From a virus: a DNA stretch of 50,778 nt. The position numbers and the translations under genes were made by a program. Positions 35,065 to 44,883 of the stretch are shown piece by piece (within the stretch, counting starts at the first letter, position 1; each line of letters starts with the position of its first letter). The stretch spans positions 1 to 50,778 of IMG/VR virus record IMGVR_UViG_3300036806_000033. One strand, 5' to 3'. The notes beneath the pieces were generated by a model. That model had not been told where the DNA came from. It made no database searches and saw nothing but the letters and a program-made list of their open reading frames with translations.

Positions 35065-38000
35065 TTACTTCTTCATATTTTTCATTATATCATTGTAGAT
35101 ATTGTTCATACGATATCTATCTTCAGGATCAACATTCTGTATCCAGTAATTCCAAAGTTCACGCTCAGGTAATGTTCTACCTGACAACGCAGCATTCCAT
35201 GCTTGTGAATACTTTTCTTCTGGATAACCAGCAATCTTTAAGGCAGCTTTAGCATTGTTAAAAAAGACATTAGCTTGTTGTGGATCTTTATTCTTAATAG
35301 CATCTTGAGCTCTATGAACATTTTTAATAAAGTCATTCAAACCATGTTTCTGTAATTCTTCTCGCTGATCCTTAAGTCTATTCAAACTTTGTGTATCAAT
35401 AATTTTTGGTTGAAGACCAGTCGCAGACATAAAAATAGCATCCATTACAGAAGTATTATTCTTTAATGGAGTTTCATTCTTTGACATCCACACACCAGTG
35501 TTTACTGCCATATCTGTACGCCAAAGATTGTTTACTTCTGCGAAGGATTTAAATGGTTGTATAAAATCAGCTGAAGTCATACCATATTGTTTATCTGGTC
35601 CTCTAAAGAAATTACCTACCCATTTCCAATAACCATCCATACCTTCCCAAGCTCCGCTCACAAGTGAACCTGAAGCTCCTGCATATGTTTCTAACACAGT
35701 TTTATCTTTAGCAAAGAAATCTCTAATAACATCTAGACCTGGATTACCATATCTTTCAGGTAAGTTATAAGTATTTCCTGTAACTAATTTTAAGAAAGCT
35801 GAAGGTAATCCTTCATTAACCAAAGATGCTACCGATAACTCATCTGGATTATACCCAGCCTTCTGAATAGAATCTTTCCAAGAGTCTCCAAAATAAGAAA
35901 CACCACTAATACCAGCAGCTACAGGTAATCCATAAGCAGCCCAATAAGTTCCAAACAATCTAATTTTCTGCGGAGGAGTCAAACGATGACCTAATGCAAG
36001 TTCAGTAAGACGCATAGAATAACCAAGGAACTGCGTGGGAAAAGACAACACACCTCTTTGTAAGCCAGACTTAGAAGCTAAAGTCATATTACCAGCAAGA
36101 TCATCAGCACGCTGAAGAACTTTAGCTCTGGCTAATTCATCAAATCTGCCTACAGGGTTTGCATCACGCCATTCTTTGAAAGACGTATACCACGCTCCGT
36201 AACGTCCCATACGTTCACCTTCTTTAAAGGGTAAGTCACCCATCTCAAGAAAGGAACGTCCGGCTGATCTAAATATACCGTCTGCTTTAGTGTACCCATA
36301 CATGGAATTAGTTTCGTTTGAAACATAATCAAATCCAGTTCCTTTAATAGCGTTGTTAGCTTCTAGGAATTCACCAGGTTTCCAACCAAATGCTTGAAGC
36401 TTACGATCCATTGTACGAAGAATAGCTGGATCTTTATTAAACCTAGACCAAGTATGCATCAAGGCAGCTGAACCGCCTTGTGCTGCTTTACCCCAACCAG
36501 CTACACCTGCTATAGTCACAAAAGTATTAGCTTGCACAAAGAACTGTGGAAGACTGAACATACCTAAACCAGCTTTAAAGGCCATATAACGTAAGAATGA
36601 AGGACCATCTTTAATTGCTGTCACACCCCATTTACCTATGGTAGCTGCAGCATATTTCTTATTCCAACCTCCTGCTCCATAGATGTCATCCATGAAACGA
36701 TCCTGCATCGCTGCAAGAGTAGTATCCCATACTGAAGGAGTACCATTAAACTGTTTAATCATCCAACGTTCTGCTTCTATCTGTGAAGCTTTAGTCTTGG
36801 CAACACCACTCTTAATCTTCGATTCCATAAAATGATAAAACGGTGCTGACATAAGATCAGGTTCACCAAGACCACTTACATCTAAATGTTCTAAATTACG
36901 TCTAATCCAATTCTCCATAGAAGAGATCTTAACATCATCCATAAACATCGAATTAGTTATGCGAGATAATGCACGATTCATACTCGTGATAGGATCCATC
37001 GGCTGTGCTGGATCATAGCTATATTGAGGATTATAACGAGTACCTTTATTATTCATCTCCATGACTTCATAGGCATCACGTTGTCCAGTAAACTCTATTT
37101 GAAACTGTCGTGCCGGAGATCCAAATCTAGTACCATCTCTAAAGTTAAAATCTTTATATTTCTGAGCCAAAGAATTATCCATGTCGATAATTCGCTTATC
37201 TTTAGGAACTACTCTAAAGTCTTCAGTTAGATTAAACCTAGGACGAATCTTTTCTCCTCCAGGTCCTCTCTTTTCTTCAAACCAACTCTTAAGTTCTTTC
37301 CAACTAATAGGTAATTGTTTAGCTGCTAATTCAGCTTCTGCATCTCTTTTATTTAATAAATGATTTCTTACTTCATTCATAATCTTAGAAAGATCTTCAC
37401 CCATCAATCGATTTTGAAGAAGCATAGCTGTCGCATCACCTTCATACCAATGGTAAGTAGTATCACCCACAGTATTCCTACGAATGTCTGCTTGCTTCAT
37501 ATACCAAGGATGTTCATATAAAAGATGAAAACCAGGAAGACGAGGTATCTGATCAAATGAAAGTGGACGTGTTTCTACATTCTTAGTTATAATATACTGA
37601 GGACGTTGAGTCTCAATACCACTAAATCCATTCAAAGGATCTTCATGAGTCCGCCAAATCTTAACTAACTTATACTGACCAGTTTGAAGTTTTGGTATAA
37701 TTTCATTACCAATAGCTGATCTCGCAAAAGTATCTGCCTTCTGAATCTTTAATTCTTCAGCATGTTCACCAGTATAAGCAATTACTGCATCACCAGGTAT
37801 ACTCAATCGTGCAGTAGATCTTTTTCCAGGACTTACTGCGACTGTATACGTTCTACCACTCTCTCCTGTAAACGTCCTAGTTTCAAAAGGAATGTTATGA
37901 GCAGTTGTTAAAGTACGTTCAACCCTAGAATCAACAGGAGCAGCAGGAAGTTCTCCAGCTGCACGTTGAGTAATTATCTCACCTTCAGGTTTAATAACTG

Positions 38001-40275
38001 CACCGACTATCCATTTAGAATAAGTCTTACCATCTAATCCAACAGTATAAAAACGATGTTCTTCATTACCAGCCCTAGCTGAATTCTTAATCTCCATCAA
38101 ATTACGAAAATTATAGTCAGCAGCCATACCGCGCTTAGCTGCAAAGTATCCATCATATTCAACAGGATCAGGAACACGTTTAAAGTTCTGCATATAATAT
38201 GCATAGACATCTTGAGGACTATCTAAAAACTTCCCAGGCTTACCAGTATCAAGATTCATCGAACGTTGAAGATCATCTAACATTCGTTGAAACTGAGAAC
38301 CTTTACCTAGATTTGCAAATACTTCTTGCGGACTTGCACCTCTAAGTCTAGCTTTAGCTGCTTGAACATCTGAAGATATATGCTTTTCTAATATTTCACG
38401 CATAGCTGCAGGACCATAGATAGCAATCTTACGATTCATATTCTCTAAAGAAGGCAATACTTCATCAGGAGTTCTTCCCCAACCTAAACCTAAACTGTTA
38501 AGAAGACCATGATTTCCAGCTTTAGATTCTTCTGTTTCAATCACACCATCTCGAATATAATGTTCAATTTCTTTAATAGGCCGAGAAACATAGGCATAAT
38601 ATTTACCACCGACGTTTCCTATTGATACACCACTCTCACCAGGCTTAACACCTTCAAGCTTCTGACCATCAATCATAACAACTCTAAGACCGTTATGTTC
38701 AACTGTATTAATAGCTTCTTCTTTATTGTTAAATAACTCTGCAGAATTACGACCAAAGACAGTATCTACGTCATAATTACCAGTTAACTTATTAGGTTTA
38801 GGTAAAGACATATCAATAACATTATCAGATAGACCCATCGATCTACCTTTAATCTCATCCCAAACTTTCTCTAAAACCTTACGATTAGCTAACACATTTC
38901 CAATACGTAACACTCGCTGCATAGCAAGTGTAGTATTCATAAACTCTCCGACAAAATTATCATGCTTCTCTACTAAACGATTAAATATCTCACGAGCAAG
39001 CTGAGGTTTAGTAGCTGCTAATTCATTAGCTTTCTTATATTCATCTAATTGAGTTTTTATTTGTTCAAGATTAGCAAGAGCTTCTGGATCCTTTATATCC
39101 TTACCAAATTCAAGAGTTTGCTCCATACCCTTAATTACTTCTTGAACACGTTCAGGAGTATTAGCAACAGCTAAATCTCTATCACCTTTCATCACACTCA
39201 TCATACCTTCCATCGCTGTACGCTCTGGAGTCATACGTGTGGCTTCTTGATCAACAATGCGGTTAACAGTCTGTTGTAAAGCTGCATCAACAATACGTCC
39301 TGAAGCCTCAGGAACAGATACTGAAGGTGGAACTATGTCACCTTTAGCCATTTCATCAGTAATATTATCAACTAAACCTTTAATAGCTGAACGTCTAACA
39401 GCCACCTTAGATAATCCTTTACCTAATATGGCAGCTGATTTAACATCTAAAGCACTTAAAACAGTCCAAGCATTATTAATGAATCTATCTGAAAGAGACT
39501 GACCATACATAGCCTGTGCCCAAGCAACAGCCATAGATGGATTATCTTGTTTAAGTTGCTTAAGTTTAGTTTGGTATGCAGAAGCAAACTGATCATCATC
39601 AGGAAGATCCCAAAGACCTATACGTTGCTTCTCTAACTGTTCTCCAAGAAGACCGCCTTCAAAAGCTCCAACTCCAGGGACATTACCTCTAAGTTTAACT
39701 TCTGGATAAATCTGAGTAAAAGACTTAAGTTGATCTAACCCCCAACCAAAATATGATTGAGCTTTATAAGTAGATTGCGCATCAATTAGTCCATTTAAAA
39801 GAATCTGACGACGAGCTAATATACTTTTACCTGTTCCTAAATCATCTGCCATTCCGACAGGATCTTCTTTAGCTGCATCTCTAAGTTCAGTAGAAGCTTC
39901 ATCTACAGAATTATCTGTATAATCTACTAGACTATTAACAGCTTTATCTGCGTATTTACGTTCAACTACATCTACCGGATTCTTAGCAGCAAGCATTGAA
40001 GATAAAGTATTCGCATTAACTGAATAAGGATTACGTCTTAGAACCGAAGCAATATCATCTGTCTGAGTCTTAGTCTCTTCTGCAGCAAGACTACCTCTTA
40101 AATCATCTTCATAACCACCAGTTAAAGAATTATAAACATCAGCATAAGGTTTATCAAACGACCAAGATATTCTACCAGCAAGTGGACTAGCTACGTCAGG
40201 AGACATAGGCATCTTAGCCGATGACAATGTCAACGCTGGGGTGTCTTCAAAAGTTTGATCGAGAGGTGCGTACAT
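35065..40275 (-). CDS. Giant internal virion protein, gp16-like by position
   Basis: At 1736 residues this is the largest gene. It begins MYAPLDQTFEDTPALTLSSA and is mostly helical in the first 480 residues, with mixed beta segments in the middle (GESGVSIGNVGGKYYAYVSR) and a hydrophobic region towards the C-terminus (AGLGMFSLPQFFVQANTFV, and GLPVAAGISGVSYFGDSW). T7 gp16 (1318 residues) has the same position and a membrane-active C-terminus; I do not see its transglycosylase motif. Probably ejected with DNA to form the transenvelope channel. No break in the frame. Confidence 0.75.
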   Translation of the reverse strand: MYAPLDQTFEDTPALTLSSAKMPMSPDVASPLAGRISWSFDKPYADVYNSLTGGYEDDLRGSLAAEETKTQTDDIASVLRRNPYSVNANTLSSMLAAKNPVDVVERKYADKAVNSLVDYTDNSVDEASTELRDAAKEDPVGMADDLGTGKSILARRQILLNGLIDAQSTYKAQSYFGWGLDQLKSFTQIYPEVKLRGNVPGVGAFEGGLLGEQLEKQRIGLWDLPDDDQFASAYQTKLKQLKQDNPSMAVAWAQAMYGQSLSDRFINNAWTVLSALDVKSAAILGKGLSKVAVRRSAIKGLVDNITDEMAKGDIVPPSVSVPEASGRIVDAALQQTVNRIVDQEATRMTPERTAMEGMMSVMKGDRDLAVANTPERVQEVIKGMEQTLEFGKDIKDPEALANLEQIKTQLDEYKKANELAATKPQLAREIFNRLVEKHDNFVGEFMNTTLAMQRVLRIGNVLANRKVLEKVWDEIKGRSMGLSDNVIDMSLPKPNKLTGNYDVDTVFGRNSAELFNNKEEAINTVEHNGLRVVMIDGQKLEGVKPGESGVSIGNVGGKYYAYVSRPIKEIEHYIRDGVIETEESKAGNHGLLNSLGLGWGRTPDEVLPSLENMNRKIAIYGPAAMREILEKHISSDVQAAKARLRGASPQEVFANLGKGSQFQRMLDDLQRSMNLDTGKPGKFLDSPQDVYAYYMQNFKRVPDPVEYDGYFAAKRGMAADYNFRNLMEIKNSARAGNEEHRFYTVGLDGKTYSKWIVGAVIKPEGEIITQRAAGELPAAPVDSRVERTLTTAHNIPFETRTFTGESGRTYTVAVSPGKRSTARLSIPGDAVIAYTGEHAEELKIQKADTFARSAIGNEIIPKLQTGQYKLVKIWRTHEDPLNGFSGIETQRPQYIITKNVETRPLSFDQIPRLPGFHLLYEHPWYMKQADIRRNTVGDTTYHWYEGDATAMLLQNRLMGEDLSKIMNEVRNHLLNKRDAEAELAAKQLPISWKELKSWFEEKRGPGGEKIRPRFNLTEDFRVVPKDKRIIDMDNSLAQKYKDFNFRDGTRFGSPARQFQIEFTGQRDAYEVMEMNNKGTRYNPQYSYDPAQPMDPITSMNRALSRITNSMFMDDVKISSMENWIRRNLEHLDVSGLGEPDLMSAPFYHFMESKIKSGVAKTKASQIEAERWMIKQFNGTPSVWDTTLAAMQDRFMDDIYGAGGWNKKYAAATIGKWGVTAIKDGPSFLRYMAFKAGLGMFSLPQFFVQANTFVTIAGVAGWGKAAQGGSAALMHTWSRFNKDPAILRTMDRKLQAFGWKPGEFLEANNAIKGTGFDYVSNETNSMYGYTKADGIFRSAGRSFLEMGDLPFKEGERMGRYGAWYTSFKEWRDANPVGRFDELARAKVLQRADDLAGNMTLASKSGLQRGVLSFPTQFLGYSMRLTELALGHRLTPPQKIRLFGTYWAAYGLPVAAGISGVSYFGDSWKDSIQKAGYNPDELSVASLVNEGLPSAFLKLVTGNTYNLPERYGNPGLDVIRDFFAKDKTVLETYAGASGSLVSGAWEGMDGYWKWVGNFFRGPDKQYGMTSADFIQPFKSFAEVNNLWRTDMAVNTGVWMSKNETPLKNNTSVMDAIFMSATGLQPKIIDTQSLNRLKDQREELQKHGLNDFIKNVHRAQDAIKNKDPQQANVFFNNAKAALKIAGYPEEKYSQAWNAALSGRTLPERELWNYWIQNVDPEDRYRMNNIYNDIMKNMKK

Positions 40276-40814
40276 TAATAACCAGGTGCTCCTGGGTTAT
40301 ATTTAGATGGAGTACCATAAGAGACTAAACCTTGTCCTAATGAGAAGGCTCCAGAACTCATAGAACTAATACCACCAGCTGTAGCTGCTTGACCTTGATA
40401 CTTAGACAAAGCCAACTGTTGATTAGTAATATCTTGATTATATGTAGAAATAGTCTCACCAATCTTAAGATTTTGATTAATACCTAACAAGTTAGTTCCT
40501 GCTCTACCTTGGATCTGACCGTATCCACCTTGGAGACCACTACCAAACTGAGCACCTTGTCCCGTGGCTGAAGTTAATGCCAAAGATCTAGCACTCTGAG
40601 CATTCCGAATAACCTCAGTCTGTGCACGTCTAGCATTCAACTTCATCTGAATAAGATTCTGTTCATTAATAGCTTGCTGGTCTTTAGCTATGTTTTGATT
40701 AGCTTGGCTGATACCTTGCTGAGCTTGATAACCCATATATGCACCAACACCTTGACCAATTAAACCTCCAGCTTCTAATCCTAACCCAGCAGGGCTTGCC
40801 ATATCCGTAAACAT
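40275..40814 (-). CDS. Internal virion protein, gp14-like
   Basis: The 179-residue protein begins MFTDMASPAGLGLEAGGLIG, with an N-terminal Gly/Ala-rich hydrophobic part, a long Gln-rich helix (GYQAQQGISQANQNIAKDQQ) and a Gly/Ser-rich end. T7 gp14 has the same order (small hydrophobic N-terminus, Gln/Ala helices) and sits between the nozzle gene and gp15. It likely inserts into the outer membrane on ejection. It overlaps its neighbours by one base. Confidence 0.7.
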   Translation of the reverse strand: MFTDMASPAGLGLEAGGLIGQGVGAYMGYQAQQGISQANQNIAKDQQAINEQNLIQMKLNARRAQTEVIRNAQSARSLALTSATGQGAQFGSGLQGGYGQIQGRAGTNLLGINQNLKIGETISTYNQDITNQQLALSKYQGQAATAGGISSMSSGAFSLGQGLVSYGTPSKYNPGAPGY

Positions 40815-43168
40815 TATATTCCTACGTTGATATTCTCATAAAGAGCCCAACCACTAAAATCAAATGGTTGTCCATCTTCTGAAGTTATTTTAAGTTGTAA
40901 AGCGTTACCGCGTCCTCTGATTCGAACTCTGTTAAACATCTTATCGTAATTGCTATCTATCAAAGTAAAGATCTGAGTATTAGTCCATTTACCTGAATTA
41001 CCAGTAGCAGAATAGTTCCAAAGGCCATTGATCTTGTAAGAGCCATCATTTGAATTCAGGAACATATAGACATACGGCACTTGGAACTTCATAGCAGCTT
41101 TGCCATGTAGCATGTACCCAGTCGTGAATGTAGAAACAAAGTTTACTGGTGTGCCGCTGGCAAAGTCTGTAAAGGTAGAAAAATCGTTCTCTTCTGCAAA
41201 TGTAACATTAGTACCAGAAGAAACGATATATTTTACGGTAGGGTCAGGAGCTCCAGAGGAACCAGGGCTAGAGACATAGATAACGTCATGAATACGAGTG
41301 TTGCCGGAAAAAGAATAAACATAGAAAGCCTTATTAGCTGCATTGTGAACCAATGCTTTATCATATTGATATCTATCTGTTATAGAAGATTCAGGTGTAC
41401 TGCGAAATAACCATGTCGTCGTATATTCTAAGGGATTGTAGGCTCCCCGAGCGAATTTCTTCGATGCCAAGGGTATAGAGTTATAATAGGATGCGATCGT
41501 CCCGATAACGAGATTGTTGACTTCCAAACCTCCTCCTTGCTGACTGGGAGTGACGGTGTAAATTCCCTCCTCGTTCCAAAAGATCGGCCACCCCAAGACG
41601 TCGACAAAAGATGTCGAGGAGTCGCAGCGTACGCCGGATATCTTCGTGACAGTATAGTCATTCGCAATAAATCCTATTCCTGTAGATCCTGTAATAAACC
41701 AAATACCATTAGCCGCAAATACAAGCATTCCATTCTGTACTGGAAATAGTTTATAAATCTGACCTGATCCTTGAATATAAATCACTCCACCGTCATCTGG
41801 AAGCTCATCAAAAAAGTCTGGACCAGTAGGATCATTTTGTTGATAACAATATCCTACTTGATTAACATTCGTTATAATACGTGAGAAATAAATATTCTCT
41901 GTCCAAGTATAAAATGGAGCATCTCCAACAGCTTGTTGTGAAGCATTTATACCCGTATACCAAACTCTACCTTGAAACCACGCTCCATTAGTAGGACGTG
42001 CTAAGGTAATTACATCAGTTAAACCTAAAACACTTGAAACAGTAGATCTAGTCTGATTAAATGCATTTAAAATAATTGAACCTTGTGGTGCTTGATTATT
42101 ATTTAAAACAACATAATCTGTTGTTAAAGACGGTTTAAAAGTACCATCAGGAGTAGCAGCAGTTACATTAGTTGATCTATATTGCCACCATTGTTCTGCA
42201 TTAGACGGATACGCATTTAAATTAAAAGCTGCAACAGCCGTATCTCCTCCAAGACCAACTTTAGCCTTAGTAAAAAAAGTATCTATATAATTAGGAATAG
42301 GTGTAATAGTCCAAGCATTAACTGTTTGACCTACACCAAAACTAGAAGTTTGAGCTATAGTTAACACATTACCTACATAGGAAGTAACAGTACCTTTAAT
42401 AAAAATAGAAGGATTGGTAGGCCAAAAAGCATTAATTACCTGTCCTACAATAATAGATAAACTACTTGAAGCAACTGTAAAAACAACAGTTGGCGTACCA
42501 CTTGCAATAACTATACTTGTTGTAGATGAAGTAGACCAGTCTGATCCCCAACCTTGGTTAAGTAAATTATATTGATGCTCTGGAGTAAGTGTTGAAGGTC
42601 TAAAATTAAATGCGACACCAGGTTCAGGTATACCGGCAAAGTCTCTCTGCTGTACAGTAATTGCTGTGGCAGTCATAGTAGAGACACCATTATATAAAAC
42701 ATAAAATGGTTCACAGACTGGATTATAGACAAATAAATAGCCGTTCCCCGCAGCGTATGTACATTCATACTGCGATGGATCGGCTGCACTTCCTGAGACA
42801 AGGAAGGTAGATATAGAGATTGTAGAAGCTAACTTCTGGGTAGAGAGAGGAGAAGCAACACTAGCAGCGCTAGACTTATAAAAATATAGATTAGATCCAA
42901 TTTGTTGCACTACCATCTGGGTTGAACCGTCTCCGCCTACATTCTCCCACTTAAAGGATGATTTAGCCGCAGCGGAGACTCCGATAGCATTGAGTTGAAA
43001 ATTACCTTCGTAATTAATGCCACCACGGCGAGTGACGTCCCCAATGACGGAGTAAATACAATTGTCAGTGTCTGTGACAGCATTCTCTGGAAAATTAAGT
43101 CCAGTGAACTCGGTCTTTAAACCACCTATAAAACTATTCTGTACTTGTAAGTTATTATTCTGAGGCAA
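40814..43168 (-). CDS. Tail nozzle protein (T7 gp12-like, tail tubular B)
   Basis: This 784-residue beta-rich protein begins MPQNNNLQVQNSFIGGLKTE and NFPENAVTDTDNC, the usual start of the family, followed by RRGGINYEG. It contains CTYAAGNGYLFVYNPVCEPF, typical of gp12-like nozzles, and later LPDDGGVIYIQGSGQIYKLF. It forms the lower tail tube with tail tubular A upstream. Length is close to T7 gp12 (794). Confidence 0.9.
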   Translation of the reverse strand: MPQNNNLQVQNSFIGGLKTEFTGLNFPENAVTDTDNCIYSVIGDVTRRGGINYEGNFQLNAIGVSAAAKSSFKWENVGGDGSTQMVVQQIGSNLYFYKSSAASVASPLSTQKLASTISISTFLVSGSAADPSQYECTYAAGNGYLFVYNPVCEPFYVLYNGVSTMTATAITVQQRDFAGIPEPGVAFNFRPSTLTPEHQYNLLNQGWGSDWSTSSTTSIVIASGTPTVVFTVASSSLSIIVGQVINAFWPTNPSIFIKGTVTSYVGNVLTIAQTSSFGVGQTVNAWTITPIPNYIDTFFTKAKVGLGGDTAVAAFNLNAYPSNAEQWWQYRSTNVTAATPDGTFKPSLTTDYVVLNNNQAPQGSIILNAFNQTRSTVSSVLGLTDVITLARPTNGAWFQGRVWYTGINASQQAVGDAPFYTWTENIYFSRIITNVNQVGYCYQQNDPTGPDFFDELPDDGGVIYIQGSGQIYKLFPVQNGMLVFAANGIWFITGSTGIGFIANDYTVTKISGVRCDSSTSFVDVLGWPIFWNEEGIYTVTPSQQGGGLEVNNLVIGTIASYYNSIPLASKKFARGAYNPLEYTTTWLFRSTPESSITDRYQYDKALVHNAANKAFYVYSFSGNTRIHDVIYVSSPGSSGAPDPTVKYIVSSGTNVTFAEENDFSTFTDFASGTPVNFVSTFTTGYMLHGKAAMKFQVPYVYMFLNSNDGSYKINGLWNYSATGNSGKWTNTQIFTLIDSNYDKMFNRVRIRGRGNALQLKITSEDGQPFDFSGWALYENINVGI

Positions 43169-43171
43169 TGA

Positions 43172-43489
43172 TTATTCTTCAATACGGGTTATAGAGAGGT
43201 TCCTCTGCTTATAATAATCCTCAACATCTGTGACACAGCGACTAAAGTGTGTCCAACGTTGGTTTAAAGCAGGAGGAATAGCTCCCATCTCGTATTTAAG
43301 ATACCACAGACCTTCTCCATCGCGTTGAGCATGGAGCCTGTTTCCACCTTTAAAGAGGCGGGGGTCGGCTAGACCAAGTGAGTTTTTAGGAGCTTGTTCG
43401 TCAATAAGTTGAAATGTAATTATACGATCTTCGCTACGGTTGGTCTTGATATGGTCATCAGTCGTAGAGTTATGAAATAGTGAAGCCAT
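43172..43489 (-). CDS. Small tail-cluster protein, 105 aa
   Basis: It begins MASLFHNSTTDDHIKTNRSE and contains GGNRLHAQRDGEGLWYLKYE, a recurrent podophage pattern between the tail tubular genes. One-base overlap with the upstream gene. Possibly a tail assembly factor; function unknown. Confidence 0.7.
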   Translation of the reverse strand: MASLFHNSTTDDHIKTNRSEDRIITFQLIDEQAPKNSLGLADPRLFKGGNRLHAQRDGEGLWYLKYEMGAIPPALNQRWTHFSRCVTDVEDYYKQRNLSITRIEE

Positions 43490-43725
43490 TATCTATCCGG
43501 TTTTGGAACTAGAGTAAGAGCAGGTTTACCCAAGTCCTTGCTTAATTTTTTCCAACTTTGATCAATCATGGCATCCATATAAGGATCAGATATCTGCTTA
43601 CTTTCTCGATTATCATTAGCCGCTTTAGGCGTATTCATAGCTAATTGAGTACCTTTATGTTCATATTCAGCTTCTCCAGGTCCTGGAGCAGGATGTGGAA
43701 GTTCTTCATGGTTTTCTGTTTGCAT
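43489..43725 (-). CDS. Small tail-cluster protein with HPAPGP motif, 78 aa
   Basis: I chose the ATG at 43725 (MQTENHEELPHPAPGPGEAE), which starts 1 nt after the tail tubular A stop; the longer frame would overlap that gene by 100 nt. The end is LGKPALTLVPKPDR. It shares HPAPGP with the 55-residue protein at 753-920. Function unknown. Confidence 0.6.
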   Translation of the reverse strand: MQTENHEELPHPAPGPGEAEYEHKGTQLAMNTPKAANDNRESKQISDPYMDAMIDQSWKKLSKDLGKPALTLVPKPDR

Positions 43726-43726
43726 T

Positions 43727-44491
43727 TTATTTCCTTCCGAAATGAGGTAAAGCATCAAAGTAAGTAGGAGCGTTAAACAGTCCTTTGTTCTTCTGAACTG
43801 AAGACCACTGTCGTTTAGTTTCCTGGTCAATCTTAGGATTAACAGTTTGCTTAAGAGTTACAAATGCATTAGACTTGGCTTCTGCAAGCAACAATGCAAA
43901 ATTTGCATCATCAATATCTGGAACAAAAGTATCCGTCATGGTAAATGGCACCATGATCTGTGCAGATACCATAGAATTACTTGTTTGTAAGGTAGACTCT
44001 ATAGCTGAATTATACATATCAAACAGAATGTAATAATTCTCTAAGATTGCACATGTCTGTGGTTGCTTATCATTAAAGAACCTTAAGTTGAAATTATAAG
44101 GAGGTTCATTAAATGTCCAACTACCAACATTAGAATCATTCGGATTCATCTGATTTATTGTAGATAAGAACTGTTCTAATGGAACTATCCGAACATATTC
44201 AAACTCTAATACAGCTAGACTAGGATCAGCATTGTAATATTTAATCCAATCTATCTGATTAGTTCCAGCTGGAGCATACATCAAGACAGGTTTAAGAGAA
44301 TCTCCTGATGCATTCAATTGAATAAGACGATGGTGTTCAGGTAAAGAAGACCTAGAGACAATATCATTATACTTAGTCTTTACAATATTAGCTATTTGTA
44401 AAGACTCAGTAGTATCTGAGATAGAGTTTACTTCATCCGAATCTAAATCAGATAAAATATTCTGAACTATCTCTAATAGAGTCATACTCAT
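43727..44491 (-). CDS. Tail tubular protein A / adaptor (T7 gp11-like)
   Basis: This 254-residue protein begins MSMTLLEIVQNILSDLDSDE and NSISDTTESLQIANIVKTKY, the helical start seen throughout this family, with ALLLAEAKSNAFVTLKQTVN near the end. It forms the gatekeeper ring between portal and nozzle. Order with the gp12-like gene agrees with T7-like phages. The start abuts the 58-residue ORF. Confidence 0.85.
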   Translation of the reverse strand: MSMTLLEIVQNILSDLDSDEVNSISDTTESLQIANIVKTKYNDIVSRSSLPEHHRLIQLNASGDSLKPVLMYAPAGTNQIDWIKYYNADPSLAVLEFEYVRIVPLEQFLSTINQMNPNDSNVGSWTFNEPPYNFNLRFFNDKQPQTCAILENYYILFDMYNSAIESTLQTSNSMVSAQIMVPFTMTDTFVPDIDDANFALLLAEAKSNAFVTLKQTVNPKIDQETKRQWSSVQKNKGLFNAPTYFDALPHFGRK

Positions 44492-44668
44492 TTAAGGACC
44501 ACTGTGCCAATCAAATCCAGGTCCTTGATCAGTTTGTTTAACAGTATTCACAATCTGAGCATGAGCCTGTGGATTAATTTCAGAAATGAATTTCAGTATT
44601 GCCGGAAGATTCCTAAGAACATACGGCAATACTGTTTCAATAATGAAGGCTATTAATGCTGGACTCAT
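44492..44668 (-). CDS. Small hydrophobic lysis-region protein, 58 aa
   Basis: The protein reads MSPALIAFIIETVLPYVLRN, then LPAILKFISEINPQAHA. Its ATG overlaps the lysin stop (ATGA). The amphipathic N-terminal half could be membrane-associated. It may be a second holin or antiholin, based on coupling to the lysin. Function not established. Confidence 0.6.
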   Translation of the reverse strand: MSPALIAFIIETVLPYVLRNLPAILKFISEINPQAHAQIVNTVKQTDQGPGFDWHSGP

Positions 44669-44883
44669 TTAGTTAATTCAGCAATAGCACCAGACTTCTG
44701 GACTTCTGCTGGAGTAGAATGCACGTCAGAGTCTTTAGCGAACATCAAGCCGATAGCAGCAAGAACTGCAGGGATTACAGTTGAAAGGTGAGACCAATCA
44801 AGAGTCCCGGTTGAAGTAAACATAGTACCAATAGCAGCAAGAATTGCGGCAATACCAGCAGTTGTAGTTTTCCAATTGAACAT
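44665..44883 (-). CDS. Candidate internal-start holin, 72 aa
   Basis: AAAGGA (44896-44891) lies 7 nt before an in-frame ATG (44883) inside the lysin gene. The product would begin MFNWKTTTAGIAAILAAIGT with two membrane spans and a polar, acidic end (KDSDVHSTPAEVQ): the size and shape of a holin. This is an overlapping same-frame product, not a separate frame. Confidence 0.5.
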   Translation of the reverse strand: MFNWKTTTAGIAAILAAIGTMFTSTGTLDWSHLSTVIPAVLAAIGLMFAKDSDVHSTPAEVQKSGAIAELTK